A DNA stretch of 64,000 bases from contig NZ_CP101740.1 of NCBI RefSeq assembly GCF_024496245.1, positions 1,611,501-1,675,500 on the forward strand. The letters run 5' to 3'. This DNA comes from Sphingomonas qomolangmaensis (lineage in GTDB: Bacteria > Pseudomonadota > Alphaproteobacteria > Sphingomonadales > Sphingomonadaceae). A program made the translations under genes and the position numbers. This document shows, in pieces, positions 51,126-61,693 of this stretch. Within the stretch, counting starts at the first letter, position 1, and every line of letters begins with the position of its first letter. Under the pieces are notes generated by a model that did not search any database, was not told the DNA's origin, and worked only from the letters and a program-made list of their open reading frames with translations.

Positions 51126-52409
51126 ATGTATGTCAGACGCCTCCAGATCGCGAACATCCGGTCGATCGACAGCTTGGACCTGCGTTTCGCGTCGACACAG
51201 ACCGCAGGCTGGCATGTTATTCTTGGCTCTAACGGCGCAGGAAAATCGAGCGTGGTGCGTTCGCTTGCGCTAGCGCTCTCCGGCCCTAAAGAAGCCGCCG
51301 CGCTCAGACAGAACTGGAGTAACTGGCAACGTTACGGATCGGAGGATGCCTCGATCAAACTTCAGGTCGAAGTCGATCCGAAAGACATTTTCACGAAGAC
51401 TGGCCGGCGCACGGATACCATCGACGTGGAGCTGCTCTTCAAAGCGGTTGAATCCTCGATCGGCGGACCCCGGGTGGACGTCACACCTGGGACCGGTCAG
51501 CAGGTTGGCGCTCGCTCAATCTGGGGCACAAATGCGGGCTGGTTCTCGGCATCCTTCGGCCCTTTTCGGCGGTTCACGGGCGGCGACCAACAGTATGACC
51601 GACTGTTCTTCTCCAATCCCCGTCTGGCTCCCCACCTCTCCGCGTTTGGCGAGGATGTCGCGCTTACCGAAGGGTTGCGCTGGCTTCGCGAATTGCGCGT
51701 ACGCCAGCTCGAAAGCAGTTCGGAGGACGGCCATCTGCTCGAGCATCTGATCAAGTTTTTGAATAGCTCGGAGCTGCTCCCGCATGGGGCGAAAATTTCC
51801 GAGGTCCGAAGCGAAGAGATCGTGATCACCGATGCGAACGGAGCGCGAGTAATCGTAGAGCAATTGAGCGACGGCTATCGCTCCGTCCTCTCGATGATTT
51901 TCGAGATCCTCCGGCAGATGACCCGGTCGTACGGGGTCGATGCCGTTGTGAACGCCCTCGACATCGCGGGGAGCTCCGTCAACCTACCCGGCGTCGTCGC
52001 CATCGACGAAGTCGATGCCCATCTGCACCCGTCTTGGCAGCGGGACATAGGGCCCTGGTTCACCCGCTGCTTCCCGAAGGTTCAATTTCTCGTCACGACC
52101 CACAGTCCGATCATCTGCCGGAACGCGACGACTGTCTGGCGGCTGGCGAGTCCGGGGAGCGGAGAGCAATCCGGCTTGATCGAGGGCGTGGCGTTGAACC
52201 GCCTCATACATGGGTCGATCCTAGACGCTTTTGGAACCGAATTCTTCGGTCGCGACATTGCGCGCTCCGAGGACTCGAAGCAGCTTATGAACGAATTGGC
52301 GCAGTTGAACCGCAAGGCGCTGAAAGGCCAACTCGCCGCGGGCGACGAAGATCGTATGGAAGATCTACGATCGATGCTGCCGACGACGGCGGCAACGGTC
52401 GCAGCCTAA
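51126..52409 (+). CDS. ABC/SMC-type ATPase of a Septu-like defence pair (PtuA-like)
   Basis: 427 residues. Walker A GSNGAGKSS (34-42), a signature-like LSDGYRS (247-253), Walker B VVAIDEVDAHLHPSW (from 290) and H-switch VTTHSP (323-328). These are the features of OLD/PtuA-type ABC ATPases. The stop overlaps the start of an HNH nuclease gene (TAATG). An ATPase directly followed by an HNH protein is the layout of Septu anti-phage systems (PtuA-PtuB), also found as retron effectors; no reverse transcriptase is present here. Identity as Septu is inference from domains and order. Confidence 0.82.
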   Translation: MYVRRLQIANIRSIDSLDLRFASTQTAGWHVILGSNGAGKSSVVRSLALALSGPKEAAALRQNWSNWQRYGSEDASIKLQVEVDPKDIFTKTGRRTDTIDVELLFKAVESSIGGPRVDVTPGTGQQVGARSIWGTNAGWFSASFGPFRRFTGGDQQYDRLFFSNPRLAPHLSAFGEDVALTEGLRWLRELRVRQLESSSEDGHLLEHLIKFLNSSELLPHGAKISEVRSEEIVITDANGARVIVEQLSDGYRSVLSMIFEILRQMTRSYGVDAVVNALDIAGSSVNLPGVVAIDEVDAHLHPSWQRDIGPWFTRCFPKVQFLVTTHSPIICRNATTVWRLASPGSGEQSGLIEGVALNRLIHGSILDAFGTEFFGRDIARSEDSKQLMNELAQLNRKALKGQLAAGDEDRMEDLRSMLPTTAATVAA

Positions 52410-53269
52410 TGCTTAAGATTGCTGTGCGTGATCTGCCTGAATCGGCTCTCAAGACGTTAAATGCGATCCAGGCGATCGTCGATAAACCAGCGGACTATCC
52501 CGCACGCGTGGCCAAGGCCAAGAGTGAGTGGGATGCAAAGATCAGTTCTAATGCGAAGAAGGATGCTTTCAAGACGATACGTGAGACCCTCGCCAAAATG
52601 TGCGTCGGCTCGGCACGTTGCAGCTACTGCGAAGATTCCCTTGCTGACGAAATCGAGCACATTCAACCAAAAAACCTGTTCCCCGAGCACGCCTTTGTTT
52701 GGGGTAACTACCTGTTCGCTTGTGGTCCCTGTAACGGTCCGAAAAGCAACCGCTACGGCGTGCTGAACGGAACGATCGTCGACGAGTTCATGCGCGGGCG
52801 CAATGACGCAGTCGTACCGCCTGCAGCGGGCGTACCGGGCTTCATCGATCCGCGCACAGAGGACCCGTTCTCGTTCCTCGAGATTGACCTTGGAGGTGTG
52901 ACGCCCGGGGGAACGCGCATTCAAGGCACTTTTGACATTCTGCCGCTGGACGGGCTCGGCGAGGCCGATCTTGCCCGCGCAACCTTCACGATCGATGTTC
53001 TTGGCCTCAACCGCGAAGCAATCCGCGAAGCGCGCAAAAACGCGTTCGGCGGGTTCTCGGCACGAATGCATCAATATGTTGCTTCGAAGGAAAACGAGGC
53101 CGACGCGCACGAACTGGCGCATTTGGAGACCGATCTCCTCAAGACGCCGCATTTGAGTGTGTTCGAGGATATACGTCGGCAACGAAGTCTCTTACCAGAC
53201 CTGCTCGACTTGTTCGCTCGCGCGCCAGAAATGTTAGACTGGAAGGTCGTACCTGACGCTGCAACGTAG
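52409..53269 (+). CDS. HNH nuclease of a Septu-like pair (PtuB-like)
   Basis: 286 residues from ATG 52409. The open frame continues far upstream inside the ATPase gene in another frame and is not coding there. HNH core: CSYCEDSLADEIEHIQPKNL with Cys71, Cys74, catalytic His84, the Asn in WGNYLFACGPCNGPK, and Cys105/Cys108 for structural zinc. In Septu systems this subunit cuts nucleic acid once released or activated by the ATPase. The C-terminal half is specific to this branch. Confidence 0.82.
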   Translation: MLKIAVRDLPESALKTLNAIQAIVDKPADYPARVAKAKSEWDAKISSNAKKDAFKTIRETLAKMCVGSARCSYCEDSLADEIEHIQPKNLFPEHAFVWGNYLFACGPCNGPKSNRYGVLNGTIVDEFMRGRNDAVVPPAAGVPGFIDPRTEDPFSFLEIDLGGVTPGGTRIQGTFDILPLDGLGEADLARATFTIDVLGLNREAIREARKNAFGGFSARMHQYVASKENEADAHELAHLETDLLKTPHLSVFEDIRRQRSLLPDLLDLFARAPEMLDWKVVPDAAT

Positions 53270-53292
53270 CTGATGCCAAGAAGGTTTTGGAA

Positions 53293-53475
53293 GGTACTGT
53301 CAGAGCTGATGCACCGCCCCTATCCAGGTTGGTTCAAACTGTGATTGGAGCGCTCGCAACCACCGTATGTTCACTATTTGATTTTGGCTTGTATCGCGTT
53401 CGCCTCCCGCCGAAAATGCGTCTTTTTCCGAAGCGGAGGCACAACGAACCAGATGCTGGTTAGTTTGACAGTACC
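53293..53475 (+). repeat. MITE copy D, intact termini
   Basis: 183 bases with perfect 10-base terminal inverted repeats: GGTACTGTCA at the left and TGACAGTACC at the right. Internal run TTGTATCGCGTTCGCC matches copies A-C. It begins 23 bases after the HNH gene. A short open stretch follows (about 53484-53623, PIDQITEAVRAVAPDRELAA), possibly a gene scrap; nothing else to 53689. Confidence 0.85.
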
Positions 53476-53689
53476 GCTGGCTTTTATCCGCGCGCCAATC
53501 GACCAAATCACGGAGGCGGTCCGCGCGGTCGCACCGGACCGGGAGCTAGCTGCCCGGTTAGAGAATCTCGACATTGAGACACAAGCAATTCTGCACTGGG
53601 GGTCACCGTGCTTCTTCGAATAGTATCAAGCATGCGGCAGTGAGGTAGCGGCAAAGCCCCGGTAACTGCCGATGGTAACCCATTGACGA

Positions 53690-54856
53690 TCACTGCGCTC
53701 CCAGCAGTTCGACCCTCGTCATGACGCCGGCGACCGGCTGGTGCACCCAGAATTCTCTGCACAGGCGCCCGGTCACCTCCTCGAGCGCCCTAGAATACAG
53801 TGCGACTTGGCCGGCGAAGGAACGCAATCTGCTTTCGTCTAAAGCCATAGACCCAGGAAAGCTCTTGTGGTCGATCACGACGAAGCCGTTTCCGTCATCA
53901 ATAAGGAGATCAATGCGGCCACCGATTGTCTGCATACCCACCGCCGCATGGACCGGCCATTCCCGCAGCCTGGCAGAATCTCCGAAGCGCCCGCTGAGGA
54001 AGGAATGAAAACGGTCCGAGACGGCGACGAGATAATTCGGATTGACCTGCAGAGCACCCCACCGGGACAACATGTCAGTAGCCACCTCGCGTCGCGTCTG
54101 CGGGTCGATGCTTGGGTCGTCACAGGCAAGAAATCGATGGAAGGCCTCTCCGAGCGCTTGAAGGTCGGGATCGCCAACAAGCGCGATCCTTGGTCCCACG
54201 CTGATGGTCTCCACTACCGCGACGATACCGTCGGCCGCAGTCGCACTGGGCCGGAGCCGCAGCGGCGGGTGCGCAGTGCGCTCAAACAATGGTCGGACGA
54301 ACTCACCGGCCGCGGGGGGCGTTGAATCGCAAGCTGGAGACGGCGTGCGCACCTCAAACCGTCTTCCGCCCACACTGACGACGCCGCTGCTGGCAGCGAC
54401 GAGGGGCGCACCGTCGTCACCCGTTAGTTCGTCCAGCCATTCCGCCGGCTGCCCCGTGAGCGCGAAAACCAAGTGGTCGCGCGGTCGCGTCATGCCGACA
54501 TATAGCAACCGTGTGCGTTCAAGCCGTTCAGCGGCAAGCGCTTCGATGCCCTGAGGGCTTGCTGGCGCCGAGACGTCCAGGCCTACACCTACCTGCTGCT
54601 CGCCATAGGGCCATGGCCAGTAACGTAGGACACGCGCTGCAAGCGGCGCACGCCAGTCCGGCGGACTTTCGTCTTCGGCGACGATGCCGAACGGCGAACC
54701 CTTCGCCTTGGATTCTAGTTCAACCAACACCGTGATCGGCCACTCCAGGCCCTTCGCTTGATGGTAGGTGAGCACCTGCACAGCGTCCGGGTGTCGGCTC
54801 TGCGGCTGCGCTCCGACTGCTTGCGAGGCTAGCCAGCGGCGAGATGAGTGAAGCAC
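53690..54856 (-). pseudogene. AddA/UvrD-like helicase-nuclease, 3' remnant
   Basis: The frame encodes about 385 residues from the C-terminal part of a UvrD/AddA-type enzyme: motif V/VI region LTYHQAKGLEWPITVLVEL and RLLYVGMTRPRDHLVFAL, then a RecB-like nuclease domain with GGRIDLLIDDGNGFVVIDHK (D..DxK) and SFAGQVALYSRALEEVTG. Walker A, motif II and all of the N-terminal helicase half are missing. The homology stops at about 54843, exactly where an unrelated truncated methyltransferase begins on the other strand. Confidence 0.82.
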
Positions 54857-55503
54857 AGTTCGCCGAGTTTTTGCGCAGCGTGTTCGCTAATGCCGCGGCA
54901 GTGAGCATCGACGGCGCTATTCATTTTCAGTGCATGGACTGGGGGCACGTAGAGGAAATGCAGAGGGCCGGCCGGCAGGTGTATTCAGGTCTTCAGAACC
55001 TGTGCGTCTGGGTCAAGGACAATGGCGGCATGGGAAGCTTCTACCGAAGCCAGCACGAAATGGTATTCGTTTGGAAGGTGGGTAAGGCGCCACACCTCAA
55101 CACGGTCGAGCTCGGCAGGAACGGGCGCTATCGGACCAACGTCTGGCACTATCGCGGTGCAACCAGGACGGGACGGGACCCCGAGCTTGCGCTGCATCCG
55201 ACTGTGAAGCCGGTAACGATGATCATGGATGCTATAAAGGACACTTCGAAGCGCGGCGAGATCGTGCTCGACCCATTCGGTGGCTCGGGCTCCACTCTTA
55301 TTGCCGCTCACAAGACGGGCCGCCATGGCCGACTGATCGAGTATGAGCCCAACTATTGCGCGGTTACGATCCGCCGTTGGGAGAAGCTTGCAAAGCGCGA
55401 CGCGGTGCTCGTGGCTACCGGAGAAACGTTCGCCGAGGTGTACGCACGCCGCAACGCAGAGATGGACCGCGTCGCGACCCTTGCCTTGGAGGACGCGGCA
55501 TGA
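54844..55503 (+). pseudogene. Phage-type DNA methyltransferase, 5' truncated
   Basis: 219 residues. ALHPTVKPVTMIMDAIKDTS and LDPFGGSGSTLIAAHKTGRH (SAM-binding motif I) and EYEPNYCAVTIRRWEKL are those of beta-class N6-adenine/N4-cytosine methyltransferases often fused to a ParB-like N-domain in prophages. The catalytic DPPY motif and the N-terminal domain should precede this and are absent. An ATG lies at the junction by chance. The stop overlaps the next gene. Confidence 0.8.
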
Positions 55504-55832
55504 GTGGCAGCGTCGCGCGCGGCGGCAATGGCCGGTTTGCCAAGGGGCAGTCTGGCAACCCCGAGGGGGCGCGTACCCGTCGGCGGGGGGAGCTAATGAA
55601 CTTGGAAGAAATCAATCGCACGATCCTCCGTGTTTTTACCAGCCGGACGCAGATGATGATCGCTGGAAAGCCGCAGGACGTTACCCTCTTGGAGGCGAAT
55701 GTATGGGGCCTGGCGTCCGGCAAGCCGTCTAATCGCCTTGCGTCGAAGGACGTCATCGAGCTGACGAAGGACGCAGCGTCCTTTCTGGAGGAGCTCGAAC
55801 GCCGAGAAAAGCGGCGGGAGCGGGGGTATTGA
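55500..55832 (+). CDS. DUF5681 domain-containing phage-associated protein
   Basis: 110 residues from ATG 55500 (ATGA overlap). The N-terminal NGRFAKGQSGNPEGARTRRR is the DUF5681 signature, found in proteins between ParB-methyltransferase and terminase genes of prophages. The remainder is helical (DVIELTKDAASFLEELERRE). Function unknown. Confidence 0.8.
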   Translation: MSGSVARGGNGRFAKGQSGNPEGARTRRRGELMNLEEINRTILRVFTSRTQMMIAGKPQDVTLLEANVWGLASGKPSNRLASKDVIELTKDAASFLEELERREKRRERGY

Positions 55833-56257
55833 ACGGACGGGACGCTGGCGGGCGCTTTGCTCCTGGCTTCTCGCCGGACCGGGGGCGCGGCCGGGCAGCA
55901 GCCGCTCCTGCCATCGCAGCGCATGAAGCATGGCGGGCTTCGGTGCTGCTGGTCGCGAACGCGCCGACCGCAGTCCGCACTTCCAACGGTCGCCGACGTA
56001 CCGTTCCGCTGTTCGAAGCACTGCTGTTGCGCTTGGCTACGGGTCAGACCAGTCGCCGCACTTCGCCGACCGCGTTCCTGCGGTTGGTCATCGAGTGCGC
56101 CGCCGTGGAACCCGAACCGGATCAGCCAGCACCAACCCCTAACCCAGCGCTTATTTGCGCGAGACAGCAACTCGACGCTGCCATCATGTCCAACACCAAT
56201 GCGGCGATTGACGACGCCATCGTCGCTTACATGGCAGCGCTGCCCACCGCCCGCTGA
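55829..56257 (+). CDS. Second DUF5681-like phage-associated protein
   Basis: 142 residues from a TTG at 55829 that overlaps the previous stop (TTGA). It begins GRDAGGRFAPGFSPDRGRGR, a DUF5681-like variant, and continues with helices (AAHEAWRASVLLVANAP, TPTAFLRLVIEC). Likely the end of a decayed phage or integrative module. Confidence 0.6.
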   Translation: MNGRDAGGRFAPGFSPDRGRGRAAAAPAIAAHEAWRASVLLVANAPTAVRTSNGRRRTVPLFEALLLRLATGQTSRRTSPTAFLRLVIECAAVEPEPDQPAPTPNPALICARQQLDAAIMSNTNAAIDDAIVAYMAALPTAR

Positions 56258-56809
56258 TCCAATTGTCTGATTGCTGTTGGGTGCAAAGTAAACGGCTTGA
56301 TCAGCCAGATTTCCCGCCGACGTGACTTGCAAAACGCCGTTGACCCAGTCTGGTAAACGCGGCCTGCCAGATTGCGTTCGGCCTCCTGCCAAAGCCGTCT
56401 AACCTGCCAAATAGCCCCTGCAACCTACCTGCAATTTATTGCGAGCTTCACCCTCTGCCCGGCGAATAGTTTCAATACAGATCAACCACTTGGTCTAGTC
56501 CCAGCCCCCATCCATCGGTGGATCCCGGCCGTTGGAAATTTGGTTCTGGTGGGACGGGGCCCAGGCGCGGAACCGTACTGCCCGGTGAGATGCCGAAAAC
56601 CCGCGAAGGAACGGCACATTCAGGCTATCGTCGTCCGCGTACATCGCACGGATGAGGTACTGCCGTGACCCCTTGCAGAGAATCGGACGGGAAACCGCGC
56701 TACCTTTGGCCGCCGATGCGTCTCTGCAGTACCTCACCTAGCCAAAACGGCCCGGGAACGCGCCAGTTACCAGGCGCATTCTTCGGACCCGAGGAATTCG
56801 AAGACTGTT
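56258..56809. other. Gene-free stretch between phage debris and tRNA-Ser
   Basis: About 550 bases. A minus-strand frame (56495-56737) contains NVPFLRGFSASHRAVRFRAW, not recognised. No integrase and no second copy of the tRNA 3' end were found, so the attachment site cannot be fixed. Confidence 0.4.
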
Positions 56810-56899
<90 letters not shown>

Positions 56900-57032
56900 G
56901 CGAGGTCATTTGGTGCCGGCGGACAGCGTGTCCGAGACCGGCTCCGGTCGACGAAGGCGGGCGTCTAATCGACAATCGACAGCCGTGCAAGGGGCTGCTT
57001 GTGCACTGCGCAACAACCATTAGATTGGGGGC

Positions 57033-57416
57033 ATGTCGCAAAACCAGTTTCCCCATGATCACCCGCTCGACCCCGGCGTGCCGCTGCCGCCGATCGCGCA
57101 TGCGCGCTTCAACGTGGGCGAAGTCGTCCGCCACCGCTTGTTCGACTTTCGCGGCGTGATCTTCGACGTCGACCCGGTCTTCGCCAATACCGAGGAATGG
57201 TATGACGCGATCCCCGAGAGCGTTCGTCCGCGCAAGGACCAGCCCTTCTACCACCTGCTCGCTGAAAATGCCGATTCGAGCTATGTCGCCTATGTCAGCC
57301 AGCAGAACCTGGTGACCGACGACAGCGACGAGCCGATCGACCATCCGGCGATCGGCGGGCTGTTCGACAAGCTCGATAACGGTCGATATCGGCTGAAACA
57401 GAGCCATCGGCACTGA
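57033..57416 (+). CDS. hspQ: Heat shock protein HspQ (YccV family)
   Basis: 127 residues. [20 protein letters not shown], then [20 protein letters not shown] and [20 protein letters not shown] are typical of HspQ, a small beta-fold protein that modulates Lon specificity and binds hemimethylated DNA. It precedes rplU on the same strand. Confidence 0.93.
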   Translation: MSQNQFPHDHPLDPGVPLPPIAHARFNVGEVVRHRLFDFRGVIFDVDPVFANTEEWYDAIPESVRPRKDQPFYHLLAENADSSYVAYVSQQNLVTDDSDEPIDHPAIGGLFDKLDNGRYRLKQSHRH

Positions 57417-57531
57417 CATCCAGGGGCGCAGGCGGTTGACAGCCGCCGCCCCTTGGCATAACCGCACCTTTCCTTCTCGCGGGGCTTTGGCTTTTCGCGG
57501 GGATTACGCATTGAAGAAGAGTCGAAAGCCC

Positions 57532-57885
57532 ATGTTCGCAGTCGTGCGCACGGGCGGCAAGCAGTATCGCGTTGCCGCCGGAGACAAGATCGTCGTCGAG
57601 AAGATCGACGGTGAAGCTGGTGATTCGGTCACGCTGGGCGATGTCCTGATGACCGGTGAAGGCAGCGATTTGAAGGCTGGCAGCGGGCTTACCGTCGCCG
57701 CCGAGATCATTGCGCAGGCGAAGGGCGACAAGGTCATCGTCTTCAAGAAGCGTCGCCGCCACAATTATCGCCGCAAGAACGGCCATCGCCAGAATCACAC
57801 GATCCTCAAGATCGTGGCGATCGGCGGCGAGCGGGCCAAGGGCGAGCAGGCCAAGGCCGGCGCCAGCGAAGACGCTACGGCCTGA
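57532..57885 (+). CDS. rplU: 50S ribosomal protein L21
   Basis: 117 residues from ATG 57532: [14 protein letters not shown] is the standard L21 N-terminus, so the longer upstream frame is excluded. [20 protein letters not shown] and the signature HTILKIVAI follow. The Ala/Glu-rich C-terminus is a little longer than in E. coli. Confidence 0.98.
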   Translation: MFAVVRTGGKQYRVAAGDKIVVEKIDGEAGDSVTLGDVLMTGEGSDLKAGSGLTVAAEIIAQAKGDKVIVFKKRRRHNYRRKNGHRQNHTILKIVAIGGERAKGEQAKAGASEDATA

Positions 57886-57908
57886 TCCGAGCACGAGGAG
57901 CATAGACA

Positions 57909-58178
57909 ATGGCACATAAGAAAGCAGGCGGCTCGTCGCGCAACGGTCGCGACTCCGAGAGCAAGCGCCTTGGCGTGAAGAAGTTCGGCGGCCAGCTGGT
58001 CGTGCCGGGCAACATCCTGGTGCGCCAGCGCGGCACCAAATTCTATCCCGGCCCGAACGTCGGCATCGGCAAGGACCACACGCTGTTCGCGTTGGTCGAC
58101 GGCCATGTCGCGTTCAACAAGGGCAAGCTCGGCCGCACCTTCTGTGCGGTCCAGCCGATGGCGCAAGCCGCAGAATAA
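57909..58178 (+). CDS. rpmA: 50S ribosomal protein L27
   Basis: 89 residues: [20 protein letters not shown] and the core [29 protein letters not shown] about 10 bases upstream. Its stop is followed within 2 bases by a hairpin (GGGCAACC-GGCCG-GGTTGCCC, 58180-58200). Confidence 0.98.
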   Translation: MAHKKAGGSSRNGRDSESKRLGVKKFGGQLVVPGNILVRQRGTKFYPGPNVGIGKDHTLFALVDGHVAFNKGKLGRTFCAVQPMAQAAE

Positions 58179-58241
58179 CGGGCAACCGGCCGGGTTGCCC
58201 ACCAGGGCGACCCGGTGTTCCGTCAAGGAACCAGCGAACAA

Positions 58242-58272
58242 GGGAGACGGGTCACCCCGGTCTCCCTTTTTT
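58242..58272 (+). terminator. Rho-independent terminator after rplU-rpmA
   Basis: Stem GGGAGAC..GTCTCCC with inner GGG/CCC pairs around a TCAC loop, followed by six T. It separates the ribosomal pair from the GNAT gene. Confidence 0.85.
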
Positions 58273-58330
58273 CATGCTCCCTCCCCTGCCCCGCCGCTCG
58301 CCGGCGACGGCGTTTGCGAGGAGCGCGAGC

Positions 58331-58900
58331 ATGTTCATACGAACGGCAAGACTGACATTGCGGCCCGGCTGGCCCGAGGACGCCCCCGCTCTGTGCGCGG
58401 CGATCGCCGATCGCGGCATCGTCAAGATGCTCGCACGGGCGCCCTGGCCCTATGGCCCCGTCGACGCGGCGGCATTCCTGGCGCAGCCTGCGCGCGCGGG
58501 TGAACCCAATTTCCTGATCTTCGAGCATGTCGATCGCGCGGTCCGGCTGATCGGCAGCATCGGCGTGCACCGCGACGACGCCGGCGCGCTCGAGCTCGGC
58601 TATTGGCTAAGGCGCGATGCCTGGGGGCGCGGCTATGCGACCGAGGCGGGCGCGGCGGTGCTCGATACGCTGCGCGCCAGCCTGCGGATCGAACGAATCG
58701 GGTCGGGGCGTTTCATCGACAATCCGGCGTCGGGCCGGGTGCTCGCAAAGCTCGGGTTTGTGCCGACCGGGGCGGTCGAGCCGCGCTGGTCGCGCGCCCG
58801 CGGTGTCGCGGTGCCGTGCGTGCTGTATGAAAGCAGAACGCCTTCTCCCCTCCCGCTTGCGGGAGGGGTCGGGGGAGGGCTTGTCGAAGCGGCGGCGTGA
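58331..58900 (+). CDS. GNAT family N-acetyltransferase (RimJ/RimL-like)
   Basis: 189 residues from ATG 58331. FIRTARLTLRPGWPEDAPAL, ELGYWLRRDAWGRGYATEAG (acetyl-CoA pyrophosphate loop) and ENP-like FIDNPASGRVLAKLGF match the RimJ/RimL type. The last 20 residues are encoded by the GC-rich repeat at 58847-58937 and are probably not conserved. The gene commonly sits between rpmA and obgE in alphaproteobacteria. Confidence 0.9.
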   Translation: MFIRTARLTLRPGWPEDAPALCAAIADRGIVKMLARAPWPYGPVDAAAFLAQPARAGEPNFLIFEHVDRAVRLIGSIGVHRDDAGALELGYWLRRDAWGRGYATEAGAAVLDTLRASLRIERIGSGRFIDNPASGRVLAKLGFVPTGAVEPRWSRARGVAVPCVLYESRTPSPLPLAGGVGGGLVEAAA

Positions 58901-58937
58901 CAGGCCCTCCCCTAACCCCTCCCGCAAGCGGGAGGGG
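58847..58937. repeat. Paired GC-rich hairpins (REP-like)
   Basis: Two stem-loops, CCCCTCCCGC-TT-GCGGGAGGGG (58847-58868) and CCCCTCCCGC-AA-GCGGGAGGGG (58916-58937), which are also inverted copies of each other with flanking GGGGGAGGGC/GCCCTCCCC. Lies between convergent genes; may end transcription both ways. Confidence 0.75.
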
Positions 58938-58940
58938 GAC

Positions 58941-59795
58941 TTACGCCACCGCCGGCATCCTCGCCGCGGCATAATTGCTGTCGACCTTGCCGATCAGCGC
59001 GCGATCGTCGTGGTTCCAGGGGTGGAAGCCGGGCAGGAAGAAGCTTGCCCAGGCGCCCATGATCTTGCGCGCCATGCCGGGGCGGCCGAAGGCGTAGCGG
59101 AACAGCCGCCACTGCACCGCTGGCCCGCGCAGCCCGTCCTGGTCGAGCAGGTCAAGGATCCCGGTGGTCCGCCCGTGGAAGAACTTGGCGGTCACGATCA
59201 CCATCACGAGCGATTTTACATACCAGCGCTTCAGCCGGGTCCAGTCGCGCGTCGCGTGCATCCAGGTGTCGTATGCGACCCCCTTATGCTCGATCTCCTC
59301 GATCGCGTGCCAGCGCCACATCGCCACCGCCTCCGCATCGCCGCCTGCCAGATGCGCCGGCGTCGCGACCAGCTCGTGCGCCAGGATCGCGGTGAAATGT
59401 TCGAGGCACATTGTCGCGGCCAGATTGGCGATCGGCGGCCGCCCCTTGGTGATCGCGAGTTCGTCATCGACGCGCCGCTCGAGCCGCGACACGTCATAGC
59501 CCTGGTCGGTGACGTGGCGGTTGAACGCGACATGTTCGCGCGTGTGGAGCACTTCCTGCTTCACGAACGCGTTTATTTCGGCGGCAAGCCGCGGCGGCGC
59601 ATCGTCGCGGAACTTGCGCACCGAATCGACGAAGAACCCCTCCCCCTTGGGGAAGGTGACCGACAGCGCGTTGTAGAAGGCGGTCGCGATCGGATCGTCG
59701 TTCAGCCACCAGCGGCGATACCGATCGCCGCCGCGACCGAAGCGACGATCGCGCGGGGTGATCGTCAGGTCGGCGGGAGTCTTTGCTTTCGACAC
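58941..59795 (-). CDS. Metal-dependent hydrolase, COG3687/PF10118-like
   Basis: 284 residues. The His/Glu motifs KQEVLHTREHVAFNRHV, CLEHFTAILAHEL and AIEEIEHKGVAYDTWMH suggest a helical, possibly diiron, metal site. Function unknown. It is divergent from a TetR gene 54 bases away, which probably represses it. Confidence 0.8.
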   Translation of the reverse strand: MSKAKTPADLTITPRDRRFGRGGDRYRRWWLNDDPIATAFYNALSVTFPKGEGFFVDSVRKFRDDAPPRLAAEINAFVKQEVLHTREHVAFNRHVTDQGYDVSRLERRVDDELAITKGRPPIANLAATMCLEHFTAILAHELVATPAHLAGGDAEAVAMWRWHAIEEIEHKGVAYDTWMHATRDWTRLKRWYVKSLVMVIVTAKFFHGRTTGILDLLDQDGLRGPAVQWRLFRYAFGRPGMARKIMGAWASFFLPGFHPWNHDDRALIGKVDSNYAAARMPAVA

Positions 59796-59849
59796 CGAAA
59801 TCCTCCACGGTTTGCGACAGATGGCCCGAGATAATCGCTACTTACATTC

Positions 59850-60428
59850 ATGTCAATAGAACGCAAAAGGCTTAGCCCGGAGCAGTCGCGAGTCGCTGCG
59901 CTGCAGGCCGCGCGCGAGCTGCTGATCGAAGCCGGCCCGCAGGCGGTGACGCTCAAGGCGGTCGCGGCGCGGATCGGGCGCACCCACGCCAATCTGCTCC
60001 ACCATTTCGGATCGGCAGCGGGGCTGCAAAAGGCGCTGGCCGAGAGCATGGCCGATACGATCACCGCGAAGATCGGTGCCGCGGCCTTGCGCGCGCGCGC
60101 CGAGCAGGACCCGCGCGAGGTGGTCGAGCTGACGTTCGATGCGTTCGACAAGGAAGGCGCCGGCGCGCTGGCGAGCTGGATGATCCTGTCGGGCAACAAC
60201 GACGCGCTCGACCCGATCCTCGAGGCGATCCACCGGCTGGTCGACGATCTTTCGGCGGCGGGCCATGGCGACCGGCCGATCCATGACGACACGCTGCAGC
60301 TGGTGCTGATGGCGCTGGGCGATGCGCTGATGGGTGGGCCGATGGCCAAGGCGCTCGGCCTGCCGCGCGATACCGCCAGGCGACTGGCGTTGCAGGCGCT
60401 GGTGCGATCGCACGGGGTGAACGCCTAG
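59850..60428 (+). CDS. TetR family transcriptional regulator
   Basis: 192 residues. HTH: AARELLIEAGPQAVTLKAVA then RIGRTHANLLHHFGSAAGLQ. Divergent from the metal-dependent hydrolase; the 54-base gap (ATTACTTACATTCATGTCA-like region) is the expected operator site. Confidence 0.9.
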   Translation: MSIERKRLSPEQSRVAALQAARELLIEAGPQAVTLKAVAARIGRTHANLLHHFGSAAGLQKALAESMADTITAKIGAAALRARAEQDPREVVELTFDAFDKEGAGALASWMILSGNNDALDPILEAIHRLVDDLSAAGHGDRPIHDDTLQLVLMALGDALMGGPMAKALGLPRDTARRLALQALVRSHGVNA

Positions 60429-60429
60429 A

Positions 60430-60551
60430 TCCTCCCCCGCCAGCGGGAGGGGGACCAGCGAAGCGGTGGAGGGGGCGGGCACGAGCGGCCGTTGGTACTC
60501 CGCCCCCTCCGTCAGCCCTTCGGGCTGCCACCTCCCCATTGCGGGGGAGGA
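60430..60551. repeat. 122-base imperfect palindromic repeat
   Basis: Outer arms TCCTCCCCCGC (60430-60440) and GCGGGGGAGGA (60541-60551); inner arms GGAGGGGGCGGG and CCGCCCCCTCC. Same style as the 58847 repeat; typical intergenic sphingomonad repeat. Confidence 0.7.
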
Positions 60552-60579
60552 CTCCGTAGGCTTCGACATTTCCCCGTAA

Positions 60580-61671
<1,092 letters not shown>

Positions 61672-61693
61672 TCGCGCACTCGCAGGCCCAAGC

